Shown in pieces: positions 12,494-64,000 of a DNA stretch of 64,000 nucleotides. The translations under genes were made by a program, and so were the position numbers. Positions within the stretch are counted from its first letter, which is position 1. The number at the start of each line of letters is the position of its first letter. Below the pieces are notes generated by a model, which searched no databases, had not been told where the DNA came from, and saw only the letters and a program-made list of their open reading frames with translations. The DNA comes from Castor canadensis (Eukaryota > Chordata > Mammalia > Rodentia > Castoridae): assembly GCF_047511655.1 (NCBI RefSeq), contig NC_133395.1, positions 72,697,910 to 72,761,909 on the forward strand. Reading direction: 5' to 3'.

Positions 12494-13079
12494 GAATATA
12501 GTTCCAATACATTTAAAATTATAATCTCTCATAACTCACATCTTATCTGTTATCTATAATAAATGCAAAATGTTATGTTGTAATATAGACCTGTACTGCT
12601 TCACTGTTTCTATCATCTTATAGTTAGTATAGGTCAGCACAGGATGTTAATCTTACAGCATAAGGATCTTGATTCAGTTACTCTTCTAACATGATAAAAA
12701 CAAGGAGAAGGAAAATACAGATAATTTTGTTCTGACTTTTTTTCATTTTTTATATTAAGGTGACTCAACTTTAAAAAGCCTCCAAAGACTGTTTTTTAAT
12801 TTCAAAAAGTATAGTCATATGAACCTAAAAGTTTTGTTGCAAAAGAGATTATGCATTTGAGATGAGAATTTGTTTGTTGCTGCAACATTGTATCATAAAG
12901 TTTTGATTATGACAGCCTTATGTTGGCACCTGTTTGCCATCCACAGCATCTGCTTCATTCTGGACCTTTCTACCATTCCAATAAAAACAAAGTAGTAGTT
13001 CTTTTCTCCCCATCTCTTGGGATCTCCACTAGAACAAACCATATCTGTTCTCCGATCATAGAAAGCCCTTCACCCCTTG
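12494..13079. other. Intergenic DNA, nothing recognised
   Basis: AT-rich non-coding DNA; no repeat or gene identified. Confidence 0.5.
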
Positions 13080-13372
13080 CTACTCAGAGTATCGTCCATA
13101 GAACAAGAGCATCATCGGCACCTTTGAAGGTTGGTGGAAATACAAAATCCCAGGCCCCCAGTCAGACCTATCAAATCAGAAATGGCCTTTCATATGTATG
13201 CTAAAGTTGGAGAAAGCTGACTGAGATTAATGGTTCTCAGTTTTGGCCTCCCTGTGATAATGACCTGGGAGCTGGATCTCACCCCAGGAAAGCTGACTCA
13301 GTTGGCCTGGAGATTTTTTTTTTTAAAGCTCCCATGTGATTCTAATGGGTAACCAAGATTGAAACCCCCTGG
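13080..13372. mobile_element. MER5-like hAT-Charlie non-autonomous relic
   Basis: Contains GGTTCTCAG..., a GAGCTGGATCTCACCCC stretch, TTTTTAAAGCTCCC and GTGATTCTAATGGGTAACCAAGATTG, the inverted-end pattern of MER5 elements. Possibly two adjacent copies (about 13080-13200 and 13230-13372). Confidence 0.65.
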
Positions 13373-15311
13373 TCTTAATTAACTCCCTCTCTTTCTAGAG
13401 AATAACAGTCCCAGTTAGGTGACTTTCTCCAGTTTAGAAAGCAAATTTGCCAGTAGAACTAGAAATTGGAAGCTCCCTGTCCAATTGGGGCTGCCTCCTT
13501 GGCATAAGAGTATGCTCTTCCAAAGCCCAGGGCCTCTGTTCCCACCATGGAAGCTGCCATTATCCCTGCTTTCCAGCATTGTTTTCCGCCACCTGCTCCC
13601 TTCCTCATCCTAGCCATGTTCTGACTTTCCAGATGTACTTGAATGTCTGTGCTTTGCTTTCCTTCCCTACTCCACTGGCCCACACTCCGAAACTCTGAAA
13701 TGATGCTGACTCAGTCTTTCCAGCCTGTTTGTAAATGGTCTTACCAGAATCCTGGCCTCTAAACATGGTCACCTCCAACCCCATCAATTCTCCTTCAACA
13801 CAGCGTCTTCACATACAAGCTGAACATGCTTGATCTCCAAGCTCTCCAATTCTGCCATTCCAGTTTCTGGTCCAATTCCTGTGCTTTGATCTTTCTCACC
13901 TTGCAGCCAGTGAACTTGCTTTTGATGACACTTTTCCATTCATGGTTAAAGGACAGGCTGTCAGAATCACTCAGGATACCCCCATGCCACCCGCACGTGC
14001 TGCTGCCAGGTCATCTGCATTCTGACGCACACCAAGGGCACTGAGATCTGGAGGTGCTGCCCACTCAGGGGATGTACCCCAGAGCACAGCACTTCCCCTG
14101 CTTTCTGCTTTCCCCATCTCCTTCTTTCCTCTCTTGTGAGCCATTAGAGCTGTTCATGTCCCTAGCGCTCTTGCAGCTCTCACCTTGGCTGCCCAAAGCC
14201 ATGGCTAATTCCCACTGTGCTTGTCTTGGTGGACTAGTAGGCCCATGGCAGGCATAGATAAAACAATAGCATTTTAGAATGGTGCTAATTTGGAATAAAG
14301 GCTAGTTGTTTTTTCATCTTGTCTTTTACTAAGAATATTTTCACTTGACCAATCAATCTTTCTCTAACACATTCTCCATTTGACTCCTCTCTGGCTTACC
14401 ATTACTGCCCCCTGTTGATTGAAATGCTCCATTGACAGCCTTGGGGCTACTTACCAAACATTCAACCTATACTTTAAAGGGGAAAGAAAGGGTTATAAAA
14501 CCTTCATGTCTTAAATGACCAGAAACACTACAGAATTTGTCATCTAATAACTTAGATATAAATTAGCCAAAGCTTTGATTCACATGCAGTTGGTGACCAA
14601 AACAAGCTGAAACACCTTAGGCAATATTTACGCTTAAGGGTATCATAATTAGACAACTGCTACAATATTGAAAGGAAATAGAATTTTACAAACTCATCAT
14701 CAATTGAGATTTTAAAACAAAAGTCCAGCCTATTCTAATAATTTGTTAAGGACCAAAATTTCTGTTGAAAATAATTTATACACAAAGAAAGAGTCACTTA
14801 ACATTAATGAGTTTTACCATAAAATAAGCATATTGAAAGACTGCACTTAAATCAGAAATTCTACCAAAGGTTTTCAAAATACATAAAAAATTAGTGAGTT
14901 TTCAACAATTTGCCAACTAAAAAACAAATATACAAATTTTAATGTTTTGTCTGTGTCATTTGATTGCTTCAGAAGAACAGATGGTACAACATACTGATAA
15001 AGAAACATCTTCTGCCAATTTTCTTCAGGATTCTACTAACCCAATATTTTGTAAAATTCAAGCCCAAGAAAACAATTCAGTATTGTGAAATAAATGTGGA
15101 GATTGATCTTTCTTTTTCAGTTTAATTGTACCAAGGAATTCTATGAAAATGTATATGCAAAGTCAAAACTAAAATAACTAAAGAGCTTCAAGGGCGAATC
15201 TTTTTAAAAGAAATTATCCTCGTCTCATAATACTGAGCCTTAAATAACTAAGGGAGAAATCTCATGCACATTGAGTAAGTGGAATTAGTCTAGAAAAAAA
15301 TACGCCTGATG
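13373..15311. other. Intergenic DNA, no gene recognised
   Basis: 13440-14260 is pyrimidine-rich with several overlapping open frames on both strands but no domain; it may be an old LINE fragment. 14260-15311 is AT-rich with nothing recognised. Confidence 0.4.
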
Positions 15312-15662
15312 TATTAGTCAGACTTTTTGTTGCTGTGACAAAATACCTGAGAAAACAACTTAAGGGAGGAAGGATTGATTTTGCTCAGGGTTTCAGTCCA
15401 TGGTCACTTGACTCTGTATTTCTGAGCCTGTGGTGAGGTCAAGCACCATGGCATAAGCATAGCATACGGCAGAGGCCGTTCACCTCATGGCACAAGGGAT
15501 TGAAAGAGACCAGCGACCAGGTATAACCTTCAGACAATGTCCCTAGTGACCTACTTCCTGCAATTAGCCCCACTTCCTAAAGTTTCCACCACCTCCCCCA
15601 AAATATTGCCATCAACTGATGACCAAGTGTTCAACACATGAGCCTATGTCAAACCGTAGCAC
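15312..15662 (-). repeat. MaLR-like LTR, reversed
   Basis: Starts GTATTAGTCAGACTTTTTGTTGC and contains CTGTGACAAAATACCTGAGA and CTACTTCCTGCAATTAGCCCC; same family as 25642-25999. Confidence 0.75.
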
Positions 15663-17769
15663 TGGAGCAGGTGCACTGTGTTTTGGATCCTTACTGCATT
15701 CAGCACTGTGCTGAGACAGACACTATTCCTCCCCTTTCAAAGATGAGGACGTTGAGTCTCTGTGGGGTGGTATCTAAGAACATGTAACTTGTTATTTTGA
15801 ATCTTGGTCTTGCTGATTCTTTTTCCTTCACCTTTCCATCTCAATAAATAAATAGGTTGACTTTTTTTCTTTCTCTAATGTATTGGGTAAAACAGAGTGG
15901 GGGGCTTAAAAGTTATTAGTAACCAAGTGTTCTCTGGTGTGCTAAGTCACACCATGAAATGAAATTTTGCCTTATTTTAGGTATCATTAGTAGCATTTCC
16001 CTCTTGAACTTGGGTTCCTTATGGTTTTTCTTTACCTCTTTCTCCTTAATTTCAAGCAATGAGCATTTGCCATAAATGTATGTAATAAAAATGTTACAGG
16101 AAATGTTCTGCAACCATCAAAAATACTCCAACAATCTTTAGGATTATAAAAGTGGAAAACACAATGGATCTGAGAAAAAAGCTACATGTTCTAAGAAATG
16201 ATATGTTTATGGAGGTCACATGAAGGGTTCCTCCACAAGATGACCTTCCTGATTTTATTTATACATAAAGATCTTAGTCGGAAAGAGACTACTAACCAGG
16301 TAAGAGAATAGTGTAGACAAAAAGTTACAATCTTCTCACTTTTGATTAGTCTAAAGGAGATAACTAAGAATAGCTGTAAATTTTACTGCCTTGTTACCTA
16401 GAATGATTCTGAAAGGTTAGCATGTATAAGCGTGTAAGCTCGTCACTCTTTCCTTTGACATTGACATTTGGTCCCTATTAATTTAGTCTATGGACAAAGG
16501 TAATGGCAATGAGCTAATTTTGTTTATTTATTTATTCTATCAGTCATTCCTACTTTATTCAATTAATCAACAACATTTTAAATAATGTTGAGTGTAAGAC
16601 TCTGTGTTAAATATGGGAAAAAGTAAAACAGAGATGACTTAGCCTCTGCTTTCTTTTCCAGAACAGAGGCTCTTGTGCCAAGAATGCTCATTCATCTTAA
16701 TTAACATTTTCCTTGCCAGGTAGAAATTACAGCAGCATTACTCAATACAAAATATTAAATGGAGATTCTATAAAGCAATATGATTACTCTATTAATTCAG
16801 AAAAGGGAAGATGGAATAAGAGAAAAGATTGAATTTGTAGATATGAAAAAAGCAGCTTAACTGAATTAAAATGATATTCAGAAACTAGATTGCCAGAAGT
16901 TTTCTTCCATGTGGACTTTTGAAAATATTTTTTAATCAATAGTTTAGCTTCATTGTAAAATTACAGTGCCAGTTATTTCTATAGGTTAAGAGAGCTTAAA
17001 AGAAAAATGTGTATCCTTCTAACTTGTCAAATGTTTTGGAAATCTTATTGCACTATTAATTTTCTTAACAGGCTTGCTGCTACCCACTTCCATAGCCATT
17101 AGTGTCATGTGTTAATGAGTACTTACAATGTAGCTAGTCCCAACTGCTCACAGATGTGCTGTGGGTGTGACACATATACACATTTCTAACAGTTGACACA
17201 AAAGCTCTGTAAAATATCTCAATAATTTTATAATGATTATATGTTAAAATTCTAATAGTTTTGGATATGTTGGGGAAAATAAAATAAACTCTATTTTTAC
17301 TATGACTATTAAGAAAATTTAAAATTAAGTATGTACCTTCCATTGGGCAGCACTGTTATAAATAATACAGAGGAAAGCTTCTAAGGCTTTAATAGATTCT
17401 AATTATTGTCTGTGGAAGATGAAAATAAAGTGATAAATGTCTCTAATGGATCTGGAAACCCATCCTTCCCAATCAGGGCAAATAGAAGCTAAATGCAAAG
17501 GGTTAACCTCGGATCAAGTGAATGAGCCTTGAATTCAGAGCAATTGCAAATGTAAGAATGGTGGAAAATCACACATTTTTCACTTACTGCCCCTAAAGAG
17601 CTGGCCCCAGAATGGAATTAAAGGTATAGGGGTTTTAGGAGAATGATCCCTATATCAAACATATGGTCGTTATATATACATGCGTAAAACCAAGAATCCA
17701 GGGTCAAAGATGATGAAGATTGGAGTGGAAAGAATGTAGCACACTGGGAAATCAGTTAAAAAGCAAGCT
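15663..17769. other. Intergenic DNA, nothing recognised
   Basis: AT-rich non-coding sequence without a clear repeat or coding signal. Confidence 0.5.
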
Positions 17770-17866
17770 TGGGGCTGAGGACCTAGATCAGTGGTAGAGA
17801 GTTTGCTAGCATTTGAGAGGCCCTAGATTCAATCCATAGCACTGCATTGAAAGAGAGAGAGAGAGA
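17770..17866 (+). mobile_element. ID-like tRNA SINE with GA tail
   Basis: GATCAGTGGTAGAGAGTTTGC (A box) and AGATTCAATCC (B box), then a (GA)n tract. Confidence 0.75.
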
Positions 17867-17867
17867 A

Positions 17868-18235
17868 AGCCCGCTATGATTCAGTTGTGTCCCTAGGAAT
17901 TCATGTGTTGTAAACTTAGTCCCCAAAATGTTCGTGGTACTGGGAGGTAGGCCTTTGGAAGGTAATTAGAGTTAGATGAGGTCAGAGGGTGGCCTCCCAT
18001 AATGGGGTTAGCAGCTTTATAAGAAGAGAGACCTATGCTGAGCTTGCTCTGTGTTGCCATGTGATGAGCTCCACCATGTTACGATGCAGCAAGAATGTCC
18101 CCACCAGACCCCAGCACCAGGCTATTGCACTTCCCAGCCTCCAGAAGTATGAGCTAGGTAAGCTTCTGTTCTTTATAAAGAACAGATTGCATGTGTGCAG
18201 CATGCAATCATAGCAACAGAAAATAGACTAAGTCA
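17868..18235 (+). repeat. MaLR-like LTR, sense
   Basis: TGTTGTAAACTTAGTCCCCAAAATG, TGGGAGGTAGGCCTTTGGAAGG and the end AGCAACAGAAAATAGACTAAG give the typical MaLR order. Confidence 0.75.
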
Positions 18236-18614
18236 ACCTCACTGGACCCTTCGAGCCCCAACCTGCCTGCCATCTCATGTGAGCCAGTGAGTGACCTTCC
18301 CTGAAGGTTGACCATACTCAAAGTTAACATGATGGTGTTGAAATGTCATTTTTTTCTGTACTTTGCCTTCTCTATTTTGTCCCTGTCAGCTCTTCCTCTC
18401 TTTTGCTCTCTTGATGTCTGAAATTCTGTCTCAGTTCATCCACAAGGTCCAGCCCAGGACACCTTCCCCACCTCCATGATAATCCAGCCTGGTGGGTCTC
18501 ACCTCTTGCAGTCATGTCCATTTCTTTATTGCTTCAGTTACATCTAAGGCAGCTTTGCTAACTCAAAAAGTTTTTTTAATTTAAAAATAGCATACTCACA
18601 TGATTATGGAAGAA
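18236..18614. other. Flank just beyond the inferred KL 3' end
   Basis: Non-coding; a further minus-strand AATAAA at 18530-18525 could be an alternative end. Confidence 0.4.
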
Positions 18615-18632
18615 GGTAAAGTTGCAGACAGA

Positions 18633-18638
18633 TTTATT
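18633..18638 (-). terminator. candidate KL polyadenylation signal AATAAA
   Basis: Canonical hexamer on the minus strand at the distance expected for the known long 3' UTR. Not unique: three others lie closer to the stop codon. Confidence 0.4.
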
Positions 18639-20298
18639 ATACTTCATCAAGGAACAGAATTACTTCTCTCCACATTCAAGGAAACAAAATATCATAGCAA
18701 GAAGTTATTTTAAATTATATTCATTATTTAACAATAATTAGTAAGAAAGTAGTTCAACGAATACAAATGAGTAAATTGTTTGATATTTTCATATAGCAGA
18801 ATTGTCTACAACTATTAAAAGTCATGCTTTTGAAGACTAATGACAAAGGAAAGTCACATGATAAAAATCAATAAAGATACATAAATAAAGATAATTTGAT
18901 CTGACTCTAACTGTGAAAAACAAAATACATAGGAAATGTTAACAGTGGCTACCTCTATTGCGATTTTTCTTTTCATACAGTTTTGTGTTTTTAAAATTTT
19001 TTACAATTCACATATATTACTCTTATAATCAGAAAAATATATACATAAAATAAACTATTGATTCTCTTGTGTTATATTTTAATAAGTTTAATTTTATAAA
19101 GAATACCACCAGAAGTTTATCTTTCATGGAAAAAAATCATACCACCTCTCAAGATGATATATAATACAGTACAGTATTTTATTATACACTACATCCTTGT
19201 GTCAGCAAATACCTGTTGTGACTGGTTTATCTTGCATGATAAGATATAGAATACTCTATAAAATAACTCCAGTGTAATAGGGAGACTTCCTTGACTGAAA
19301 ATCAGCAAGACTTATTTAAAGGGCATTAAAGGAGAAGACCTAATGAGCCCTTTCTGTAGAAATCAGTAGCATGCTTCAGTGTAAAAATTGAAAGCAAAGC
19401 TGGTTTAAAGCTACTTCCACCGATGTAGAAACATAAATGGATCTTGAAGATCACAAAAACAAATCTTCCAGTGTTATCAGACCTAATTGCTTTTGAACCT
19501 ATTAAGAAGTTTTAAAACTATCAAGTAAAAGAATTTATAGCACATTCTGAAGAATAGAAAGTCAGGTCACTCTTCATAGAATGAGTTATCGTTTCATCCT
19601 TTTTTCACTCAGAAAAGGTCATTTCATTCCAAGGTCTGCTCAAAAATAAAAGGATATATAACTAGATTAATCGTGTTTCTCATAAAAAGCAGGTTTTCTT
19701 CCTTTCCTCTGCCTAGAGGTCCTGGAGTATTCTGCCTTTACGATTATTTCCTGAAGAGGCTGACACCTCATGAGTCATCTTTATTTTTTTTGCAAACATT
19801 TATCAAAAATCTCCTGTGCTCAGACCCTCAATGAGAAAACAGCAAGAAAAAGCCCACAAGGATCTGGAGTTTAAACAGCAGCTCAAAAAACTCAAATAAA
19901 ATACAAATTTCCATAATTTACTCTCTAAAGGTAGCTTTAGCCAGATACACAAATTAATACAGCAGCATTTGATAGAAACACTGCTTTTTAAATGAATGTT
20001 TCAGCCTAGGGTCTCTTTTCCTCTCTTCTATATATATCCTGCCATCTTATTCATTGGAAACTTGGTTAGGTAGAGGCATTACCATTAGGTATTATCATGG
20101 CAGTTGAAAGACTGTTTCTTGGGTCTTACTTTTTTATTCTAACACACTTATTCAAGAAAAACATGAAATTTAAAAATGGACACACATATAAAATTTCCCA
20201 ATCTGGTCCATCAAATTTCTATCCAAAGTTTGCATTAGTATGGTTATCATTTTTATGCTTTCCTTATAGAAGGTGTTGTAGAAATTACGGTACCTGTT

Positions 20299-20410
20299 GA
20301 TTTTTTGGTGGGGAGGGAGTTGTTTGTTTGGTGGTACTGAGGTTTGAACTCAGGGCCCTGTGCTTGCTAGGCAGGCATTCTACCACTCAAGGCATACCCT
20401 CAGCTCCCTG
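20299..20410 (-). mobile_element. tRNA-derived SINE inside the KL 3' UTR
   Basis: GAGGTTTGAACTCAGGGCC and GGCAGGCATTCTACCACTCAA are the reversed B and A boxes. It is in the sense orientation of the KL mRNA, about 200 nt after the stop. Confidence 0.8.
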
Positions 20411-20616
20411 TTGCTTTCTTAATCACTCCAATAGACAGCAAATTCAGGCAGTGCCCACCGTGTTCAATATTTTACAGTCACCTACACCTGTTTTGAACCT
20501 CTGTCATATGCCACTGAAAGGTTTTCCAGAATACAGCTGCATGAAATTTAATTTCACAACACTGAGAGGTGCACATAGTCAATGTTTGCACGTAATTATT
20601 TCAAAACAAATGGCTA

Positions 20617-60261
<39,645 letters not shown>

Positions 60262-60297
60262 GCTGCGGGGAGCCGGGTGCCGGGCCCGCGCCGCGCC

Positions 60298-60305
60298 CCT
60301 TTAAG
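60298..60305 (-). promoter_or_regulatory. KL TATA-like element CTTAAAGG
   Basis: Lies 37-44 nt upstream of the ATG in a GC-rich promoter, so initiation 25-30 nt downstream would leave a 5' UTR of only about 10 nt, matching the very short 5' UTR I recall for human KL. GGGCGGGC, an Sp1-type box, lies just upstream near 60312-60319. Position fits; function is inferred. Confidence 0.5.
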
Positions 60306-63300
60306 CCCGCGCCCGCCCGCGCGCCCACCCCCGGTCCCCACGGGCCCCGCTGGCAATAATTACCCACGATCAGGCGCCTCCCTCCGCCCTGACATGGGGA
60401 GGGAGGGCAGGGGCGCAAAGGGCGAGGGATGCCGGGGCTGGAGAATCCGGCGAGCCCAGGTGCGACCGGTGCCGCTGGAGAACGTCGGAGAAAGGACACC
60501 TGTTCTTCCCAGCTCGCGGGAGCCAGTCGTCACAGGATGCTTGGGCGACCTCGACTTCCCCACGCGCCGCCTTGTCCGGGAGAAGCCACGGGGCTGGCAT
60601 CTCTGGAGGACACAGGACAGCGGCCCAACTTTCCCCGACTTGGGCGCGGGGTCGCGGAGCCCGCCTGCGGGAAGCACCTGCGTTCTCTTTTCTTCCACTG
60701 GAGGCCCAGGGAAACCACTTTGGCATTGCTAGAGCAGATTAGGAATTGTCTGGAGTCCTGGAGGGAGGAACAGGTGGGGACAGCCACGTTGGAACTTTGC
60801 AGTTCCAGTGTTGAGAGGACCTTGGCAGATTTTCCAGTAGATAAGGTGCTCACGGTGGAGGGGGGGGGGTTGGGAGTGGTGTTGGGGGCACACCACCTTG
60901 TAGTAGAGGGAAGGCCCTGCCTCAGCCTCCAATCTAGGAAGCCCTCAAAGAAGACAAACTGGATTAGTGAGGGCATTGGGACTTTGGGGGCATCTCTCTC
61001 TCTCTCCCCCATTCCTAGTGAACTTCAAATACCACAGGTGTTGAGTGTTTTCTGAAAAAAAATCCATCAAGGTCTTCACTTAGGGTACATCTTATTCACC
61101 TTTTTCTTTTCTGTCTGTTTTAGCTTTCAGCTCTGACTTAGCAAGTAACTTATCTGTATCAATTTCTGTACACAACCGTGTGGAGAAGGAGGTCACTACC
61201 GGTCCCACGCCTACCACCTGAGCTGTGGAGGGAAAGAGGAGGAAAGATTTAGTCAGAACAGTCATACCTACCTCCTACAACAAAATACAACCATGACATC
61301 ACAGTCCTTTGAACAGAAATGATAAGCCATGGTGTTCATTTTGTCTATGTCTGTATGATTTGTGAATAACATATGCATTTGAAGAGAAGAAGGCCCAGGC
61401 ACCACCTCTGTGATTTCAGGCAGGACAATCTCTCAGCCCAGTGTCTCTCCCTACTCAGGCCATTGTAACTCAGTCTCGGCACACCCACACGCGTGCTAAA
61501 TGACTCACATCCTTACAGAGGTACACACTTCTCCACAAGTGATCTTCCCCATCCTGTTCATACAAATGTCAAGTCAGCAAAGTTTTAAGTGTTGCAGATG
61601 AAGGTGTTTTTATTAATTCCCTTGAAATGTAAGCACAATAAATTTATTCCAGTATTTTATTAAATATTCTCAACTCCAGCTGGCATATATTATCATGATT
61701 AGTAAAATTAAGTCATCAGAGTAGAACAAAAACTTATATCTATTCTGTTAAATGGGGCATTTGCATTTTTCAACAAATGTGAAATAAAAAACAATGACAC
61801 TTTAGCAATTAAAAATTATACAACACAACTTCACAATCACCCTCTCTCCCAACTAAATTAAAAGGCTTCTCTGTCGGCTTGTGGCATCCTGTTTCTCTTC
61901 TAGAACTGAAGATCAGTGCTTGCTGGGTAAAAGCTTGTTAAGATTCAATTAGAAATGCTTCATGAGTCTCATGGAAAATAGCTTAGGCTAAATATTACTT
62001 ATTGATGTATGGTCTGTTTGCTCAGAGCAGATTGTATCTATTGCTATTTTTATTTAACCAACAGTAAGAGGGAAGAAAGAGGCAGTTTCTTTTACAGCAG
62101 TGATTAAAAATTGGGACTGAGTTGATTAAATGCTTCACATCTGAAATTCACGTATCTCTGAGGGGGACATAAGGCACGTGAGTCCCCTAAGATAGATGGT
62201 AAAGATTTCAGCATTTGTATCAAGGTTCCCAGATGATAGTTAACTCAAGAAAGGAGATTACATGACAATTAATCTTTATTTCCAGAACTTTCTGTTTATC
62301 AGGGCTCTGTTCATGGTTATTAAGTTCGGGATTCCTGAAGTGTGAATAACTGCTACTGCTTCTAAGTCTGGTTTCATTTTGGTTGTTATTTTTTACAACC
62401 ACGTTCAACCATCTACAAAGTGAGTTTCAAATGTTTTGTTTCCTTGCACATAAGAGATTAATTACTTGCCCTGCTTTGAAGATGAAGGTAAAGTTATTGA
62501 TGCAGCAAAGGAAAGGACATTTGAAATTTTAAATTTTGCTTCTGACTTTAGTCGTAATGATAATATTCACCAGCCTAAAAGTGGTCAACAATCGATCATC
62601 TTTTCTTCTTTCATCCAGTGCCTTGACATCTATTCTCCTTTATGCCCCTGGGATCTTGGGAGTCCTTTACTACCAAGGGAACAGAGTGAGGTCCACTTGT
62701 TCTCATGAACTCAAACTCAGTACCCACCTTCTGAGTTCTCAGTTCACCAGTCACAGAAGTTCGCCCTCTATGGAAAGATACGGTATTTTTATCAGCAGCA
62801 GCAATCAAAGCAAGAACTATGATCCAGAGAAGTGGGAGGTGCTTGAAGACTTCAAAACAAACTATAGCCCTGCCCTTAGAGGCAATACAGAATGGAAGAG
62901 ACAGGGTAAAGTCCTTATAAATAATAAATTATTTAGTTTGTTAAGTGTCAATAAATGACATATTGAATAACTGTTAGAGAAATTACCTTACTTTGAGTTG
63001 GTTGCCTTAACTTATTTTATAAAGGGGCAGTTTAAATAGCCAGGCAACTTGGCAGTAACACAGCATTGATTGAAAGAGAAGACACCAGAATCTGGAGGAC
63101 CACTTTGAAAGTAACTAAAGTAACCTGGACAATGCAAAGAAAAGGAAGGAAAGATGTAAGGCAGTACAAAGATCAGTTAAATATGGAAGGGTAGAGAGTA
63201 AGGAAGATTAAAGATGATTTCAAGGTTTTGAACTTAAATAGAAATAAAAATGTTAGGACCAAACTATACTTAAGTGCATCAGGAGGTGGAGTTAATTTGG

Positions 63301-64000
63301 GCAAAAGATAAATGGTAAAAAATAGATTGAATTTGAAGTGTCCATCTGAGATATAAATGAAGATATCAAGCAAATATATGGAGATACAGTATCAAAGCTC
63401 AACAGACAGTTACTGACTGAAGATTTTCATCCAGAATACTAGATAAAATGTAGGTAGTGAAAGAGAAACAATAAAACCAAAGGCGAGCCCTAGTGTATGT
63501 CTGTGGTAGTGGGCAGGATGGAGTAAAGCAGAAGAGAGAGACAGAGAGAGATATCAAACCCATAGAGGAGTACCGGGGATCCCAGGATAAAGCAATTATG
63601 TAGCTTAGGAGATGAGTATTGCAAAAAGGAGAGGATCAAACTTGTTGAGAAAAGACCACTGATCTGGAAGTTAGCTCATTGGGTGACTTTGGGGACAGAT
63701 TTCGTCAGTTGTGATAGAGACGTAGTCAGATTACAATATAAGGTATTAATAAGAATCTGTGGATCTGTGGGCAGCAAGAAACTATACTTTGTGAGTATAC
63801 ACTCTACTGAGCTGTTTGCCAGTGGAAGGAATAAGAAAAACCCCATGTATGGGGTTAGGGCACAGAGAAAATTTTCTCAAGATGACAAATTCTGCATATA
63901 TTTGTGTGCAGAGAAGAAAAGGTTAAGAAGGGGAATTATGAGTTTCAGGGGAAAGATGAGGCAAAATAGCACACCTTGCACCAGCTGTGGTCTGAAGTAG
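60306..64000. other. Upstream flank of KL, no gene recognised
   Basis: After the CpG island (to about 60.7 kb) the sequence becomes ordinary AT-rich mammalian DNA. Only short open frames occur, none with a recognisable domain or paired splice sites. A G-run lies at 60861-60870 and a short CT-rich tract near 60990-61010. I see no SINE with clear A/B boxes. Confidence 0.6.

Larger units (their letters stand above)
18615..20616 (-). other. KL: KL 3' untranslated region (inferred extent)
   Basis: The human KL mRNA has a 3' UTR of roughly 2 kb. On the minus strand an AATAAA lies at 18638-18633, about 1.98 kb after the stop, followed by T-rich sequence; this is my preferred end. Other AATAAA hexamers lie at 20138-20133, 19785-19780 and 19183-19178 and could give shorter forms. 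The region is AT-rich and includes a SINE at 20299-20410. The boundary is inference. Confidence 0.5.

Overview
This is mammalian nuclear DNA, most likely from a castorimorph rodent (beaver, kangaroo rat or gopher group; beaver is my best guess). The evidence is one multi-exon gene with consensus splice sites, a CpG-island first exon, and many short tRNA-derived SINEs of a rodent type, often fused to a B1/7SL-like unit, with MIR, L2, L1, MaLR-like LTR and DNA-transposon relics. The species call is inferred from repeat style and protein similarity only.

The window holds one recognisable protein-coding gene, alpha-Klotho (KL), complete on the minus strand. It has five coding exons: 60261-59452, 28490-27980, 27251-26983, 22608-21507 and 20954-20617. 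Every junction has GT/AG ends and the phases match, giving 3030 nt including the stop, or 1009 residues. From about residue 236 onward the protein keeps a constant 3-residue offset from human KL. Exon 1 encodes the signal peptide and the first part of KL1, exons 2-3 finish KL1, exon 4 encodes the receptor-binding arm and most of KL2, and exon 5 encodes the end of KL2, the membrane helix and a short tail. Exon 3 has a second donor 50 nt downstream of the first, which produces the secreted-isoform tail.

Layout from left to right: 1-4120 is a degraded gammaretrovirus-like provirus on the minus strand (LTR, tRNA-Pro-type primer site, broken gag/pol/env). 4121-18600 is intergenic with LTR, hAT, MER5-like, MIR and SINE relics. 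About 18.6-20.6 kb is the inferred KL 3' UTR. 20.6-60.3 kb is the KL gene, whose 31-kb intron 1 carries an L1-rich block (33.7-38.3 kb), nested transposons and a second nest (53.7-57.2 kb). 59.45-60.7 kb is the CpG-island promoter and exon 1. 60.7-64 kb is upstream flank with no gene seen.

No new multigene system is visible. The most informative points are the conserved alternative donor with a stop codon rebuilt across the splice junction, a dense CpG patch inside exon 4, a serine at the residue equivalent to human KL-VS C370, and two transposon nests whose insertion order can be read from target-site duplications.
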